Counted from the first letter of the stretch, positions 20,277 to 32,287 are shown. The stretch is DNA of 64,000 nucleotides from Chaetorhynchus papuensis (GCA_013396525.1 VWYX01001367.1:67436-131435), one strand, 5' to 3'. The notes: generated by a model not told the origin, from the letters alone. Translations and numbers: made by a program.

Positions 20277-20614
20277 TGCAGAAACTGACATTGATTTAAG
20301 CACAATTACTCTTTACCCTTGAGTAAAACTTGCACCTGTGAGAACTTTAACATCAACAGAAGCAAAAACAAGAGAAGAAAACATGCAGCTGTCCACAGGA
20401 TGTTGTTTTTAGGCTAGAATTGTTTTCTTATGGGTGGTGGTTGCAACCTACCAATAAGAGGTGTTAATGTAGAAGCCTATGAGGACACAGCACGAGTGCC
20501 AAGAGACTATATAAATAGAAACTTTGTAGAATAAAATGTCTTTTCTGTCCTTTTACTTTCTGGCAGAGTTGGTGTGTATTACTCGCGAGTGCCGTGTCCA
20601 TCTCAACAGCAACA
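20277..20614 (+). repeat. 3' LTR of the 12-kb provirus
   Basis: Starts TGCAGAAACTGACATTG after the polypurine tract and ends CAACAGCAACA before GAACC. 20287-20614 aligns base for base to 8586-8913 with ten differences (about 97% identity). It retains TATATAAA and AATAAA. The first bases are shortened compared with the 5' LTR. Confidence 0.9.
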
Positions 20615-20643
20615 GAACCAAGATAGCACAGGGGTCCTGGAAT

Positions 20644-23600
20644 TTATTTTGTCTTTCTGCCTAGGAAAATACTGAAATAAAGTCACAATAACTACAAAGC
20701 TCTGACTACAGAGCTACAAATATATGTGTAAAGATAACAGAGAATATATAAAGGAAAAAGGCAAAAATCAAGATGGTGTCAGTTTCACCAAGACGTTAAT
20801 TTGTTGTCATCGGTTTGATATGTGCATTGGAAAATTTTATAGATTATATATGTATCTACACAGCTTTTCCTGTTCTTTCTGATTATGCCCTGTTGTCCTT
20901 TTGTTAACATTTGTACTATAAAAATACCCCTATTTTTCATATCCAGAGCTCAGAGGAAAACAGGGATGAATGTAACAGATGTAATGCTTATTTCACAATG
21001 TATAATCAAGATGAGCTGTTATTTTAGTTGTCACAGATTCTCTTTAAAAACACTTCACATTCAGCCCCGAGCAGTAGAGACTCTGAAGTGCTGACAGGAT
21101 AAAACTGCATTATTAATGTTGCATAAATCCCATGTAAATCAGCCTCAACCCTCCTAACACACCATTTTGGAGATTAGAAAGAAAAAATTCCATGTACTTT
21201 AATTACCATAAAACTAAAGTTGCTGTGTCAAAAAGGGAAGAGCACCTTAATTATCACTCAGCCTGTTTAATCTTCAACTGCATGGTTTCCTGCTTGTTGA
21301 TAAATGCAATATATGGCAATTTCACATCCTGTGCCTAATTAACACAAAAAGATATTTCTTTCCATTACTTGAGAATATTCCTTGCTTCTTTAGATCAACC
21401 TTTAATTAACAAGGCTGCAAGAAAGGAGAAAACCAAGAAATGTGAGTCATAAATTAATGTGATATTACAGATATTATGGAGCTGTTCAGCCTTGTCAGCT
21501 AGAACAATAGTAGGGAGAGAATGTTTACTTCTCTTTGTTTATATTAAACACATTTTTAATTAAAAGAGACAGATTAAGAGGAGGGGAAAGCTATTTTCTT
21601 TATTCCCTCTCCAGTATTATTATCTCAATCTATTATTTTGTTTTTAGTTTTTCTTTTCAAGATAACACAGGGATTTTTGCCTAGCAATGCAACCAGAGGT
21701 GACAGGAGAAAACTGGCACTCCAAATTACCAAGGTTTGACTTTTTAATACATTTCATTGCAACATCAGACACAAGCTGTGTTCTGGTCTTAAACCCGATA
21801 AAACCCTACGGCTGCTTTCACAGGCACTCTTCCCTCTTCCTCAGCTCAAGGCTGGGGGAAAGCAGAAACAATCTGGCAGGCTCTGGGTGCTGAATGGCAG
21901 CATCCTGCCAGCTGAACCATCCTTTAATTGGGAGAAGTGCATGCTAGGAGAGCAGCCAATTTAAAGCAGATTTTCCCAACTACAAGAGAAGAAGGGTATG
22001 CCTGAAACCCACCTTGACAGTGACAAAGGAGCTGCTTCTGATGTACATCTGTAATGAGAACAGACAGCGTGAATCACCTTGCCGTTCTTCTGCAGAACAA
22101 CATGAGAAAAGAGTAAAGTAGGTTCTTTAAACATGCAGAATGAATATGAAAAGAGATGCTATCCATACTTTGCCATCTTTAAATGCCTCATTGAACAGTA
22201 ATAATATCAGGCCAGAAAACTGGGATGTTCTTTTTACAATGCAGAGATGGATTTTTTTGTTTTGACTTTTTTCATGTCTTCTCTATACTACTCCCATGTG
22301 CACGATGCTCCCCAACACTCACACCAATGTTGTGCAGCTGCCAACAAGCCTGTTACTGTGGCAGGTTGAATCTGTGACTTCCTGACTGACAGATCCCAAG
22401 CAGAACCTGCTCAAGACTCTTCTCAAGGCTTCCAACTCTCACAGCCGAAAGTAGTGAAATTCCCTGAAAAAACTAAACAACAAAACACAGAAGATGATTA
22501 TTTTCTGAAACCCATCATAGTGTGGGGTTTTTTTGATGTTGTTTCGGGTTTTCCTTTTGGTTTTCCTTCCCCTAACCCCTCTTTCCCTTTTTAAATACTT
22601 AAGAAAAAAGCATCAGAAGAAAATCAAACACCAAGCATCCTCTTTTCTATGGGCTTCACAATACTGCTGGAAAGTCTAATTCTGCTTATGGCCACATGCA
22701 AGAATATCTTGTCAAATATATTTCACAGACTGTGGTGGGGACAGCTCTTTTGTATTTTGTTTTGGTATTACCAGCAGCAAAATAAATCTCCAGTATGTAA
22801 GCATAGCTAAGTATAACTAAGTCCTACAGTGGGAAATAAGAAATAGATTTGCCATGGAGGGTGAACTGTCTATTAGCACATATGTCTATATACACGCTCA
22901 TAGCAGTATGCTCCTAGCCTTGGATAAATAGCATATTATGGGTTTTTAAGCTTAGTTCTATTGATTTCAGCTATGCTTGCAGAAAAAAGAGGCAGAGCAA
23001 AAGGGCACACATCACATAACTTTTGGTGATGCTCAATGAAATACTGAAGAAAATATTTAAATTTTGAAGTGAATCCAAGACCTCTTACTGATAGGGGAGG
23101 CAGGCAACATGGAAGGTCCAAAAAACCAGAAAGCCAGGTATTTCTGATGAGTAGCAAAGCACAGCATAATGATGTTTTCATAGGTTAAAGGTTCGTTACA
23201 ATTATTTCACCGGATAAAGCAAATAATTGTGACAGTAAAAGCAATTAGGTCTGGAGAAAACTCTTCAAGTGCTCCTGTAACAGCTGTTGATTGAATTTGC
23301 AGCCTTGCAAGACCATTTTCTACTGTGGTGTCTGTTTGGTAGGGCTTTTTTCCTCTGGCATCACTACGATAAGCTTATCCTGTAAAATAGTTCCAATCCC
23401 ACTTTAAAAGGTGATTTTTGAGAGATAACAATCTTACCACTCAGCCTATGATTGGTTGAAATCTCGGTTATTACCCTACTTGCACTCTCTCTTCTGTACC
23501 CATGGAAGGGTTGGTGGGTGGGTGTGCACATATGATTTGAGGAGTATATTTATGAATTAAAAACAGACTATGAATTATAGAAGAAATATTTATTAATGTA

Positions 23601-26539
23601 CTTGTATGTATCTAAACTTATGTTTCAAAGTTCTTTTCTAGAATCCTTCTGGCTTTGTGGAATAAAGTAAATAGTTTAACACTAAAAGATGTTATATTCA
23701 GGCCACCTCTCCTTGGCACCATGAATAAATCTGTCCTTACAGGCATCTAATTATAGTAGTTGAATCTTTAATGCTTTTTTGCTTGCTATAAAAAAATACA
23801 TCCTATTTGAATAAAGCACTTTACAAACTTGTAAGAGAATGTTCTTCTTCTATTAAGAACTTCATGTTCTGAAAAGGAAATTAAACCGCCAATGACACCG
23901 TTACCAATTGCTATGAGAAGAGCAACGCACACTTTTTAAAAATTTGTAGAATTCTCTTTACCTGGCTGCACACTAAAAGAACTAGATCTATATCAATTTG
24001 CAAAATTTATTGTTAGTCGCTGTCCAAATTATTTTCCTTGCTTCCAGTTACATAAAAAAAAGGCAAAACAACTCCATAAAATGAATTCAAACTCATTATT
24101 CTGCCCTTCAGTCATTAAAAAAAAATAGAATCACAGAGTCACTGTCTACATCTTCTCTCCTATTCTGTTCTTTATTCAGCAACTAAAATGTGAATACATG
24201 AAAGTTTTGCAAACTCAGGGGAAGTAAGATTTTCTCCATAATTTTTTTTGGTTTTCCTTAGGTAGATTTTTCTGAGCTAGTGAATTATTTTTCTCTACAT
24301 AATCATTCAAACCAGTATGTTTCTCAGAGTGCATTTCTTTCTTTAAACACACTTTTTTCCTAGCTAAAATAGCATTTGAGAGACGGAGAAGGAAATAAGG
24401 AAAGGAAGGAGACAGATGCATCAATCCCTGAATATTTTTAACTGACTGCATTATTTCAGTCAAATATGTTATGTCCTCATCCAGGAATAATGTCCTAATC
24501 CAAGAAAATAGATCTGACGTATTAGGCATGAAATAAATCATCAATCTTCAGCCTCCTTTTGTAGTGCCCAAGTCCATCAGGAGATGAGAAGGGTGTAAAG
24601 GTGCAAGCAAGCCCCTTCAGTATACTGTGGGATGCAAATGCAGGAGAAGATATAAATTAAACAATCAGGTTTCTTTCAACAGACCTTATAATATAAAGTT
24701 GTCATATGTGAAAAAAGGAATGGCAGTGAAAAATTAATTTCTGATGCAGTACCATTTGTCCTATCATGTAAAGTCCTATGATATTAAAGTCTCATCTGGG
24801 ACTAAATTTAGCTAAACATTTGGTTCACCTGGGAATTTCATCTCATCTGCACTGGAAAAGGTGAAAGCAATATGGTTTCGTTGCTTACTGTGAGCCTTTG
24901 CCTGTCACATCTGCAGAACAATAGCATCCATAAGAAGATTATTTTTAAACTGTTAGTTTTTGCTCAAAAACATATTCACTTTGCATATGAATAAGCTAAG
25001 AAATGGGTCATCTTAGCAGCTGCTAAGGCTTATACATTTGAGTGTGTTAACTTTGTAGAAGTAATGGCTATTCTATTATTAGGAATCCCAAATGTTGTAA
25101 CACCTGTAAAGCCACTATTTAGTTTAGCACTGTTCAGTGATGGAAAAGGTGTTTTTTAATTAAAAATACCTGGCCTCCTTCCTTAGTTACGTAATAGAAC
25201 TAAGAGGAAAAGAGGTCAGTTTGGGGATTATTTTTGTGTGTATTAATTAATTCTAATTATCAACATTACTTAACAATTTCTGCCTTGGAAATTATATTTG
25301 GTTTGTTTGCAAGGGACTTCTAAGATCATCTAGTATAATAATAATTAGGTTAATAATAATAAATAATGATAAAAATAATAGTAAATCAATAAAAATACTT
25401 AACAGAATTCATAGAAAATTATAGCCAAAGTGTAAATCTCAAATTTGTTTGCGTTTTTAAATTTAGAAACCTAAATTAGAAACCTCATTAACCAGAGGTA
25501 AATTCTAACTGCCCAAATTCATATTGAATTTTTGAGTTTGTTGGTATTCAGATTTTAAATTCTGCCACTAAAAATAGAAAAATTCTCACCCAGAAAATCC
25601 TGTTCTGTCTTTGATGTCCCATGTTGAAGAAATAAAGAAGGATTCCAAGTATATACATAGCTGCAAAATCAAAGACCTCTCTTATTCAGGGATGTAAACA
25701 TCTAAGAGGTTTAAATGTTTAGGTCTGTAACAGGGAAAAAAACCCTGAAATCAGACAATTTGGAACCAATTTCTTTGGAGAAAAGTGTATCATAACACCA
25801 AATCCAGGATAACAGTCATTATGAATGCTATTTGCTTTAAAGGTACTGCTTGTTCTGAAAATTTAATTTTCTTCAGCTCTGAAAAACTGTTAAGACTGTA
25901 AGCTGTAAACATCCAGAAATTTGCACTGTCTTTCAGCTTGAAAAACTATCATTCTTAGTAACCTTTAGATGAATCTTAGTTAATGTCTCTGTACATAAAA
26001 TCAAAATCTCAGTGGTCAATTTCAAAGGTATGGAAACATTCTTTGTTCCTTCCCTGGGGTTATGCAATAGTTACAACACTGATCCGACATTTAAAATTAT
26101 TTTTCATTGTGAAAATAGTATTATTTCAGAGGATGGTGGGAAATAAATTCCTGGATTTGCCCTACCTTGTTTATCCTGACCAAGCAGAGGTAGAATGCAA
26201 TTGTCGTGAAATAAATGTATTTACTCAGTCATGCATGTAAATGAATAAAATTCTTACTAAACAACTTGACATGCTATATGTTGTGCTTTACTTGTCCTCA
26301 CTTACAATTAGCAGCTTTGAAATAGTTCTAAGCCAGTCTTAATTTTCCTAAATAATAAAAAATTAATAGCCCATGTATATTTTTTTCTGTCTTAACAGAT
26401 GTACATAAATTAACTTTTATATCTCTGTATTTTTCTACATATCAATGTAATATATATAATCAGATATAGATACAAATATATGAGGAATTGTTGATGGTAC
26501 ACTCCATGCAAGAATACACTACCTATGTACTATAACAGA

Positions 26540-26540
<1 letters not shown>
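20644..26540. other. AT-rich intergenic DNA, no gene recognised
   Basis: Frames are short and uninformative. A weak minus-strand exon-like segment at 22013-22089 is discussed in the findings. Simple AT-rich tracts occur, for example 25340-25400 (TAATAAT-like). Confidence 0.5.

Positions 26541-26566
<26 letters not shown>
26541..26566. repeat. (TA)n microsatellite
   Basis: Thirteen TA units within a broader AT-rich region that runs up to the assembly gap. Confidence 0.95.
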
Positions 26567-26571
<5 letters not shown>

Positions 26572-26665
26572 CATAATTGCCTATATATAATATATGAGTG
26601 GACATATGTAGTATTATAAATATATCACTTTCATATCTAAATACAATCTAATCTAATACATTTAA

Positions 26666-27210
26666 NNNNNNNNNNNNNNNNNNNNNNNNNNNNNNNNNNN
26701 NNNNNNNNNNNNNNNNNNNNNNNNNNNNNNNNNNNNNNNNNNNNNNNNNNNNNNNNNNNNNNNNNNNNNNNNNNNNNNNNNNNNNNNNNNNNNNNNNNNN
26801 NNNNNNNNNNNNNNNNNNNNNNNNNNNNNNNNNNNNNNNNNNNNNNNNNNNNNNNNNNNNNNNNNNNNNNNNNNNNNNNNNNNNNNNNNNNNNNNNNNNN
26901 NNNNNNNNNNNNNNNNNNNNNNNNNNNNNNNNNNNNNNNNNNNNNNNNNNNNNNNNNNNNNNNNNNNNNNNNNNNNNNNNNNNNNNNNNNNNNNNNNNNN
27001 NNNNNNNNNNNNNNNNNNNNNNNNNNNNNNNNNNNNNNNNNNNNNNNNNNNNNNNNNNNNNNNNNNNNNNNNNNNNNNNNNNNNNNNNNNNNNNNNNNNN
27101 NNNNNNNNNNNNNNNNNNNNNNNNNNNNNNNNNNNNNNNNNNNNNNNNNNNNNNNNNNNNNNNNNNNNNNNNNNNNNNNNNNNNNNNNNNNNNNNNNNNN
27201 NNNNNNNNNN
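26666..27210. other. assembly gap (545 N)
   Basis: Unresolved bases. The gap lies between an AT-rich microsatellite region and a CR1 whose 3' end is missing, so the CR1 3' terminus probably falls inside it. Long minus-strand frames spanning the Ns are meaningless. Confidence 0.99.
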
Positions 27211-28415
27211 CTCAAAGCAGAGGTGCTCTATCCTCTGATCATCTTGGTGTCCCTCCTCTGGACTCATTCCAACAGGTCCATGTTTTTCTTGTGCTAAGGA
27301 CCTCAGAACTGGATGCAGCACTGCATCTGGTGGGGTCTCACCAGAGCAGAGTAGAGGGGAAGAATCCTCTCCCTCACCTGCTGCCCCTGCTTCTTTGGAC
27401 GCAGACTGGGACACAGTTGGCTGTCTGGGCTGTGAGTGCACATGGCCAGTTTATGTCCAGCCTCTCATCCACCCTCACATCCTGTGTTGATACTGGGGGT
27501 TGCCCCAACACAGGTGCTTAGTCTTGTTAAACCTCATGAGATTCCCAAGGGCCCACTTCCTGAGCTTCTCCAGGTTCTTCTGGATAGCATCCCATCCTTC
27601 AAGTATGTCACTGCATCCTCAGCTTGGTGGCATCTGCGAACTTGCTGAGGGTGCACTTGATCCCTTTGTCTGTGTTATTAATGAAGATATTAAATAACAC
27701 TGGTCCCATCATGGCCCCCAGGGACACTATTTGTCACTGATATCCATCATTGATCACTACCTTCTGGATGTGACTGTCCAATCACTTTCTTATCCGTCTA
27801 ACAATCCATTAATCAAATCCATTTCTTTCCAATTTAGAGAGCAAGATGTTGTGGAGGACTGTGTCAAAGGCTTTACAAAAGTCCAGAAAAATGGCATCTT
27901 TAGCCCTTCTCTTGTGCACTGATGTAGTCACCCCATCACAGAAGGGTTGGTCAGACAGGACTGGTGCTTGGTGAAGCTATGCTGGCTGTCTCAAATCACC
28001 TCTGTGTCCTACATGTGCCTTAGCACAGTTTTTAGGAAGATCTTTTCATGATCTTCCCAGTACAGAGGTGAAGCTGACAGGTCAGTACTTCCTAGGGTCC
28101 TCCTTTCTACCCTTTTCGAAGACAGGTATGGTGTTTCCCCTTTTCCAGTCACCTGTGACTACATCTGACTGCCATGACTTTTCAACTGCTATGGAGAGTG
28201 GCATGACAATGACATCAGCCAATTCTCTCAGGTCTCTGCGGGACATCTCAATGGGTCCCACAGACTTACGAACATTCAGGTTCCTCAGGTGGTCTAAGGA
28301 ACCTGATCTTCTCTTACAGTGGGAGGAAACTTGCTTCCCCAGTCCCCATCCAGCTGTCCATCCACTTGAGAGTTGTGGGAACAGAGGCTGTCATTGAAGG
28401 CTGAGGTAAAAATGT
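27211..28415 (-). mobile_element. CR1 LINE fragment, reverse-transcriptase region
   Basis: On the minus strand this is the C-terminal half of CR1 ORF2. Near 27,690-27,630 it reads NIFINNTDKGIKCTLSKFADATKL, covering the RT catalytic motif, normally FADD; the second Asp is Ala. The characteristic CR1 text (CCTCTGGACTC, CAGAACTGGATGCAG, GGTGGGGTCTCACCAGAG on the plus strand) is easily recognised. Multiple stops are present. It is cut at its 3' end by the gap and at its 5' end by the next insertion. Confidence 0.9.
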
Positions 28416-28829
28416 TGTGAAAAAAGTGAGTGTGTGTTTTAAGTGAAAAAATAACAGTTTACTAAAAAGTAAAACAGCAACAACCAAGATAACAGCAAAA
28501 CCCACTAGATACAAAGGTGCTGAATCATGTCCTCCTCCCTGGGAACAAAGGGAACAAGATGGCAGAGAAGCCCCTCCTCCCAAGATGGTGGCTGCCATTA
28601 CAGCCTATGTAGACCAGAGGAGAAAAGATGGCAAAGGAGCCTAGAGAGAACAAAAGAGAGTGGGTTGTGTCTCTGTACCCTGTTTTTAAGAGTATGCTAT
28701 CCCCCCGGCTCCCTTCCCAAGGTAAAACACATAGGTTTTGCTTCCTGGTTGCAGAGTCTTACAGAGTCAGTAAACAGACTGCATGGATTGACGTAGAGAA
28801 AATATGAAATACACTATTTTTTGGGTCTC
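28416..28829. other. unassigned insertion after CR1, possibly an LTR in minus orientation
   Basis: CR1 homology ends abruptly near 28,415. What follows has T/A-rich sequence (on the minus strand AGTAAACTGTTATTTTTTCAC) and GC-rich blocks, which suggests an LTR, but I cannot define termini or a poly(A) signal. Confidence 0.3.
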
Positions 28830-28835
28830 CTAGGT

Positions 28836-29205
28836 TGTAGACCCTGAAAAGCTTTTAGCAGAGAAATCCTGTTTGCTGCACCATTCTGTGACAGCTCTGC
28901 TGTTCTCACAGAAACTACGAAAAACAGTGCTACAGTTCTGTAAACTAATTCCTTTATCTTAACACCAGCAGTTGTTGTGCAGACTGTTATGGTACTGACT
29001 GAAAAATATTTCGGAGTGAGTGTTGCAGATTCTGACCAATCCGTATGGGAGACAGATGGCCCATGACCAATGACTTTATGCCATCTTTTACGAACTAGGG
29101 TATATAAGCCTGTCAGTAATTAATTAATAAATCTATCTATCTGGCTTGCTCTCTCTGAACGTGGACTTTGTTGTATTTCTCTCCGGCTGCGGTACAACAG
29201 CGACA
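28836..29205 (+). mobile_element. solo LTR with perfect 6-bp target-site duplication
   Basis: Begins TGTAGACCCTGAAAAG and ends ACAACAGCGACA. The hexamer CTAGGT flanks it (28830-28835 and 29206-29211). It has a TATA box (GGTATATAAGCC near 29100) and AATAAA at 29126-29131. The terminal ACAACAGCGACA resembles the end of the 5' LTR of the 12-kb provirus (CTCAACAGCGACA), so the two may belong to related ERV groups. Length is 370 bp. Confidence 0.88.
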
Positions 29206-29499
29206 CTAGGTTACCTAGGACCGATAGTTTAATTACATTTTTTTAAGTCAAAGTTTCATATTAAATGGTATTATAGAAGCATGTGAACTGTTAGCACTAT
29301 TTCTTTACTAGTTGGAAGAAAACTTAAAATTTAATTTCTTAAGGGGAAATTCCAGAAATGGATGAATTTCTGGAAAAATCTCAAAGCAGTTAATAATATC
29401 TAGAAAAACCTGTTTTATTTTTGTGTCTTTTGTGTCTTTTATGTATTTGAAGAATTCTTTTTTCTATATGTCTATGTGTGTTTAAGGAGTCTTTGAGAA

Positions 29500-31090
29500 A
29501 AAATCCTCAGGAGGAGTAGCAGGGAGTGAGAAAGTGACATAGACTGGTGAAGTCACACTCTTCCCCCCTGAGAGAAATGCAGTGGATGGAAGCTCAGCAA
29601 GAGTTGTGGGAGCCTCAATCCTCTCACCATCAGGCAGAAGGAGGGGACCTAAAACATGAGGGGGAATGGAAAAAGGTCTCTGCTTAGGGATGTAGGAGAA
29701 TCCCCTCCCAGCCTCTCTTGCCTTCCCGAGTGCCCTTACGCAGCAGGTATGAGGCTCTGGAACATGAGGATCAGGCAGATGATATTGGAGAAGAAGGTCT
29801 GTTTGGGGGTTTATCTGGAACAGGCCAGTCAGCCAGATGGATCACAACATCAAGTGTGAATAAATGAAGAAGGGTAGTTGTATTGGGCCAATCCCTTCTG
29901 AGGGAAACTGGGGGCCCCATATGCCATCCCACAGGGAAGTCTTTTGTCTCCATCGGCTGTGGGTAAGGGGTATTACCAGGAGACTCCCTGGAATGATTCA
30001 GCCCTCTGATCGTTGTCCACTGCTTGTTGTCCAGGTTGGCAGTGACAAGGTTGATGAGAGAAGTCCTAGCACAATCAAAAAGAACTTCAAAGGGCTGGGG
30101 TGACTGGCTGAAGGAACAGGAGCACAGGTGGTGTTTTTCTCAAGTCCTTTAGTAGCAAGGAAGAATGCTGAAAGGAACAGGAGAGGCCAGATGATCAATA
30201 TGTGGCTTAGAGATTGGTGCCATTGGTGGAGTTTGGTTTTTTTTGATCATGGAGTGATTTATACAGCATCAGACTTGATGGAGACAGATGGGGTTTACAT
30301 GTTAAAAATGAGAAAAAGGATGCCCTTGAATCGGCAGGGCTGATTGAGAGGGCTTTAAACTAGGTTTGAAGGGAAAAGGCAATAAAACCAGGCTTGGTAG
30401 AGATGTGCCATGGGGAGGCAAGCAAGTATCGGGGGTAAAATTGATAGCCCATCCTGATGACTTTGAAGTGAGCCATACTGGAATGCACTTGCAGTCTTAT
30501 GGGGACAAGCTGGGGACTCCTAAGGTAATAAAAGCCAACAGGGAAACACCAGAAAATTATGTCAAAGGAAAAAAAGGGATATTCCTCTAGGAAGGTGACA
30601 TGGCCGACAGGCAAGCTGAGGTGCCTTAACACAAATGCATGCAGCATGGGCAACAAACAGGAGGAGTTGGAAGCCACTGTGCTGCTAGAAAGTTATGACC
30701 TTGTTGCATTACTGAAACCTGATGGGATGAATCCCATGACTGGAGTGTCACTATTGATGGCTACAGCCTGCTCGGAAGATAAAGGGGAGAAAGGAGAGAT
30801 GGAGGAATTTCCCTCTGCATCAAGAGTGGATTCAGTGTGAGGAGCTGTCTTTGAAGAACGGCCATGAGCAAGTCAAAAGCCTGTGGGTAAGAATCAGTGA
30901 CCAAGGCAAAAAAGGAACCTTGTGGTTGGTATCTACGACAGGCTGCCTGATCAAGGGGACCCTATTGACAAAGGCTTCTTCTTAAAGCTACCAGGAGGCA
31001 TTGTGCTCATAGTCTTCTGTCCTGGAGGGCTTCAAACACTGTGGGATGGAGATCCTTTCTTGACAGATGACAGAAACAGAGTTTCAGTGA
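29500..31090 (+). mobile_element. CR1 LINE, 5' region and start of ORF2 endonuclease
   Basis: The plus strand resembles the CR1 5' region: GGAAGAATGCTGAAAGGAAC, TTTTGATCATGGAG, GAGGGCTTTAAACTAGG. ORF2 endonuclease begins about 30,610 with CLNTNACSMGNKQEELE. Where the catalytic Glu is expected (VAITETWW in CR1), this copy reads VALLKPDG, so it is dead. Pieces of endonuclease continue in shifting frames to about 31,090 (VGIYDRLPDQGDP). The RT half is absent. Confidence 0.82.
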
Positions 31091-32280
31091 CCTTTTTAGT
31101 TAAGGTGCGTCATATGCAAAGCAATGTTGCTTTTGGCATCACTAGAAATTAATGCCAACTGTAGATATGACAAAATCACAAGTCTCTTGCTCACTGAAAA
31201 TTTTGAAATACAGCAGACTGTCTTCAACAAGGTTTAGGGTCAGATGCAAAAAAACACATCTCTTTTCTGATTAATTTTGTGGCCATGATTGCACTTCTTT
31301 TGACCCTTAACATGGATAGTCTTTCCTTAATAGCAGTGTGACTTGGTTAAGCAGTACTTGTCATCATCTGCCAGCTCATGAGGTTATTTTCTTTTTAAAA
31401 TTGTATTTTCTCAAGGCAGAGAAACCTACCATTCTGCAAATATCTACCTTTGAGTAGAGGAGCATAAACAAAGTGTCAGGGTGAAAGATTATTCACACCA
31501 GCAAGGAAAAGGCAGGTGTTGAAGGAGACTGTTGAAGGAGAGGTAAAATCTTAAATGCTAAAACTGAAGACAGAGCACCACTAAGTGAAATAAAAGATTT
31601 GTCTATTTGCTTTTAAACTGATGCAAAACAAGGAAAAGTAAATTAATATAAGTAAACTATTTTAAATCTAGTAAAAATCATGCTGCTGGGTGCATTAAGA
31701 CAAAGGTGGGAGTTTGCAACTTACAACTGCTTAAAACACTTCTTGCAAGAGGAAAGCGCAGCATTGCATCAGGCAATTTACTGTTCCTCCTGTTCTTGAA
31801 AGATTTGCATCTCAACAAGATATGGCATATGAATTCTTAAATTAGACCAATAATGACATACACACAAACAAGCAAAACCATTATCTCTTCCTTCTCCCTT
31901 TATTTCTGCTTTCTTGTCATAGAGTATGTGACCAAGGAGAAACTGAGAGAATCCACAAGTGACAGACCTTACTCCAATCAATATGCTCCTCTCTGCTGGA
32001 GTGATCAAAGGCCAATGGTAGTGGACAAAAGAGGGCTTTACCTTTTAAAGTATAATTTATCCTGTTGAGATCAGCACAAATACAAGGGATGAAACTAACT
32101 TCCCATGGCTGCCATCCAAGCTATGAAACTGTAACTCAGTACCACCTGCAAAAATGTTTGCTTGACTCCCCAAAGTAATGATCCTCTCTATCGCCATCCC
32201 TTAAACTCCAATTCTGTCAGGTCTTCAGTGTTCAAAAATGGACTAGTTAAGATAGCAGTGAGGAAAAAAACTAAAACATC
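31091..32280. other. AT-rich DNA downstream of the host gene
   Basis: No recognised gene or repeat. A plus-strand segment at 31924-32068 is open after an acceptor-like site; see rejected items. Confidence 0.45.
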
Positions 32281-32281
32281 T

Positions 32282-32287
32282 TTTATT
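32282..32287 (-). terminator. LUZP2: candidate poly(A) signal for LUZP2
   Basis: The minus strand reads AATAAA about 490 bp after the stop codon at 32780. It is a plausible but unproven end of the 3' UTR; A/T-rich DNA gives such hexamers by chance. Confidence 0.35.

Larger units (their letters stand above)
8552..20614 (+). mobile_element. nearly complete ERV provirus (gag, dut-pro, pol, env) with nested insertions
   Basis: Paired LTRs (8552-8913 and 20277-20614), a primer-binding site, gag, dUTPase plus protease, pol, env and a polypurine tract lie in the expected order. The 5-bp repeat GAACC flanks it (8547-8551 and 20615-20619). Removing the insertions at 13256-13898 and 14181-17876 leaves about 7.7 kb, normal for a simple retrovirus. 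A dUTPase in the pro region is betaretrovirus-like, while a tRNA-Trp-like primer site and a CX6CC env are alpharetrovirus-like. All genes contain stops or frameshifts. Confidence 0.9.

Noticed and set aside
26637..27441. Minus-strand frames of 192 and 259 codons
   Set aside because: They are open only because they cross the N gap.
31924..32068. Plus-strand segment open after a good acceptor-like site (TTTCTGCTTTCTTGTCATAG)
   Set aside because: No clear donor or partner exon, and the opposite strand is equally open. It lies just beyond the LUZP2 3' end.
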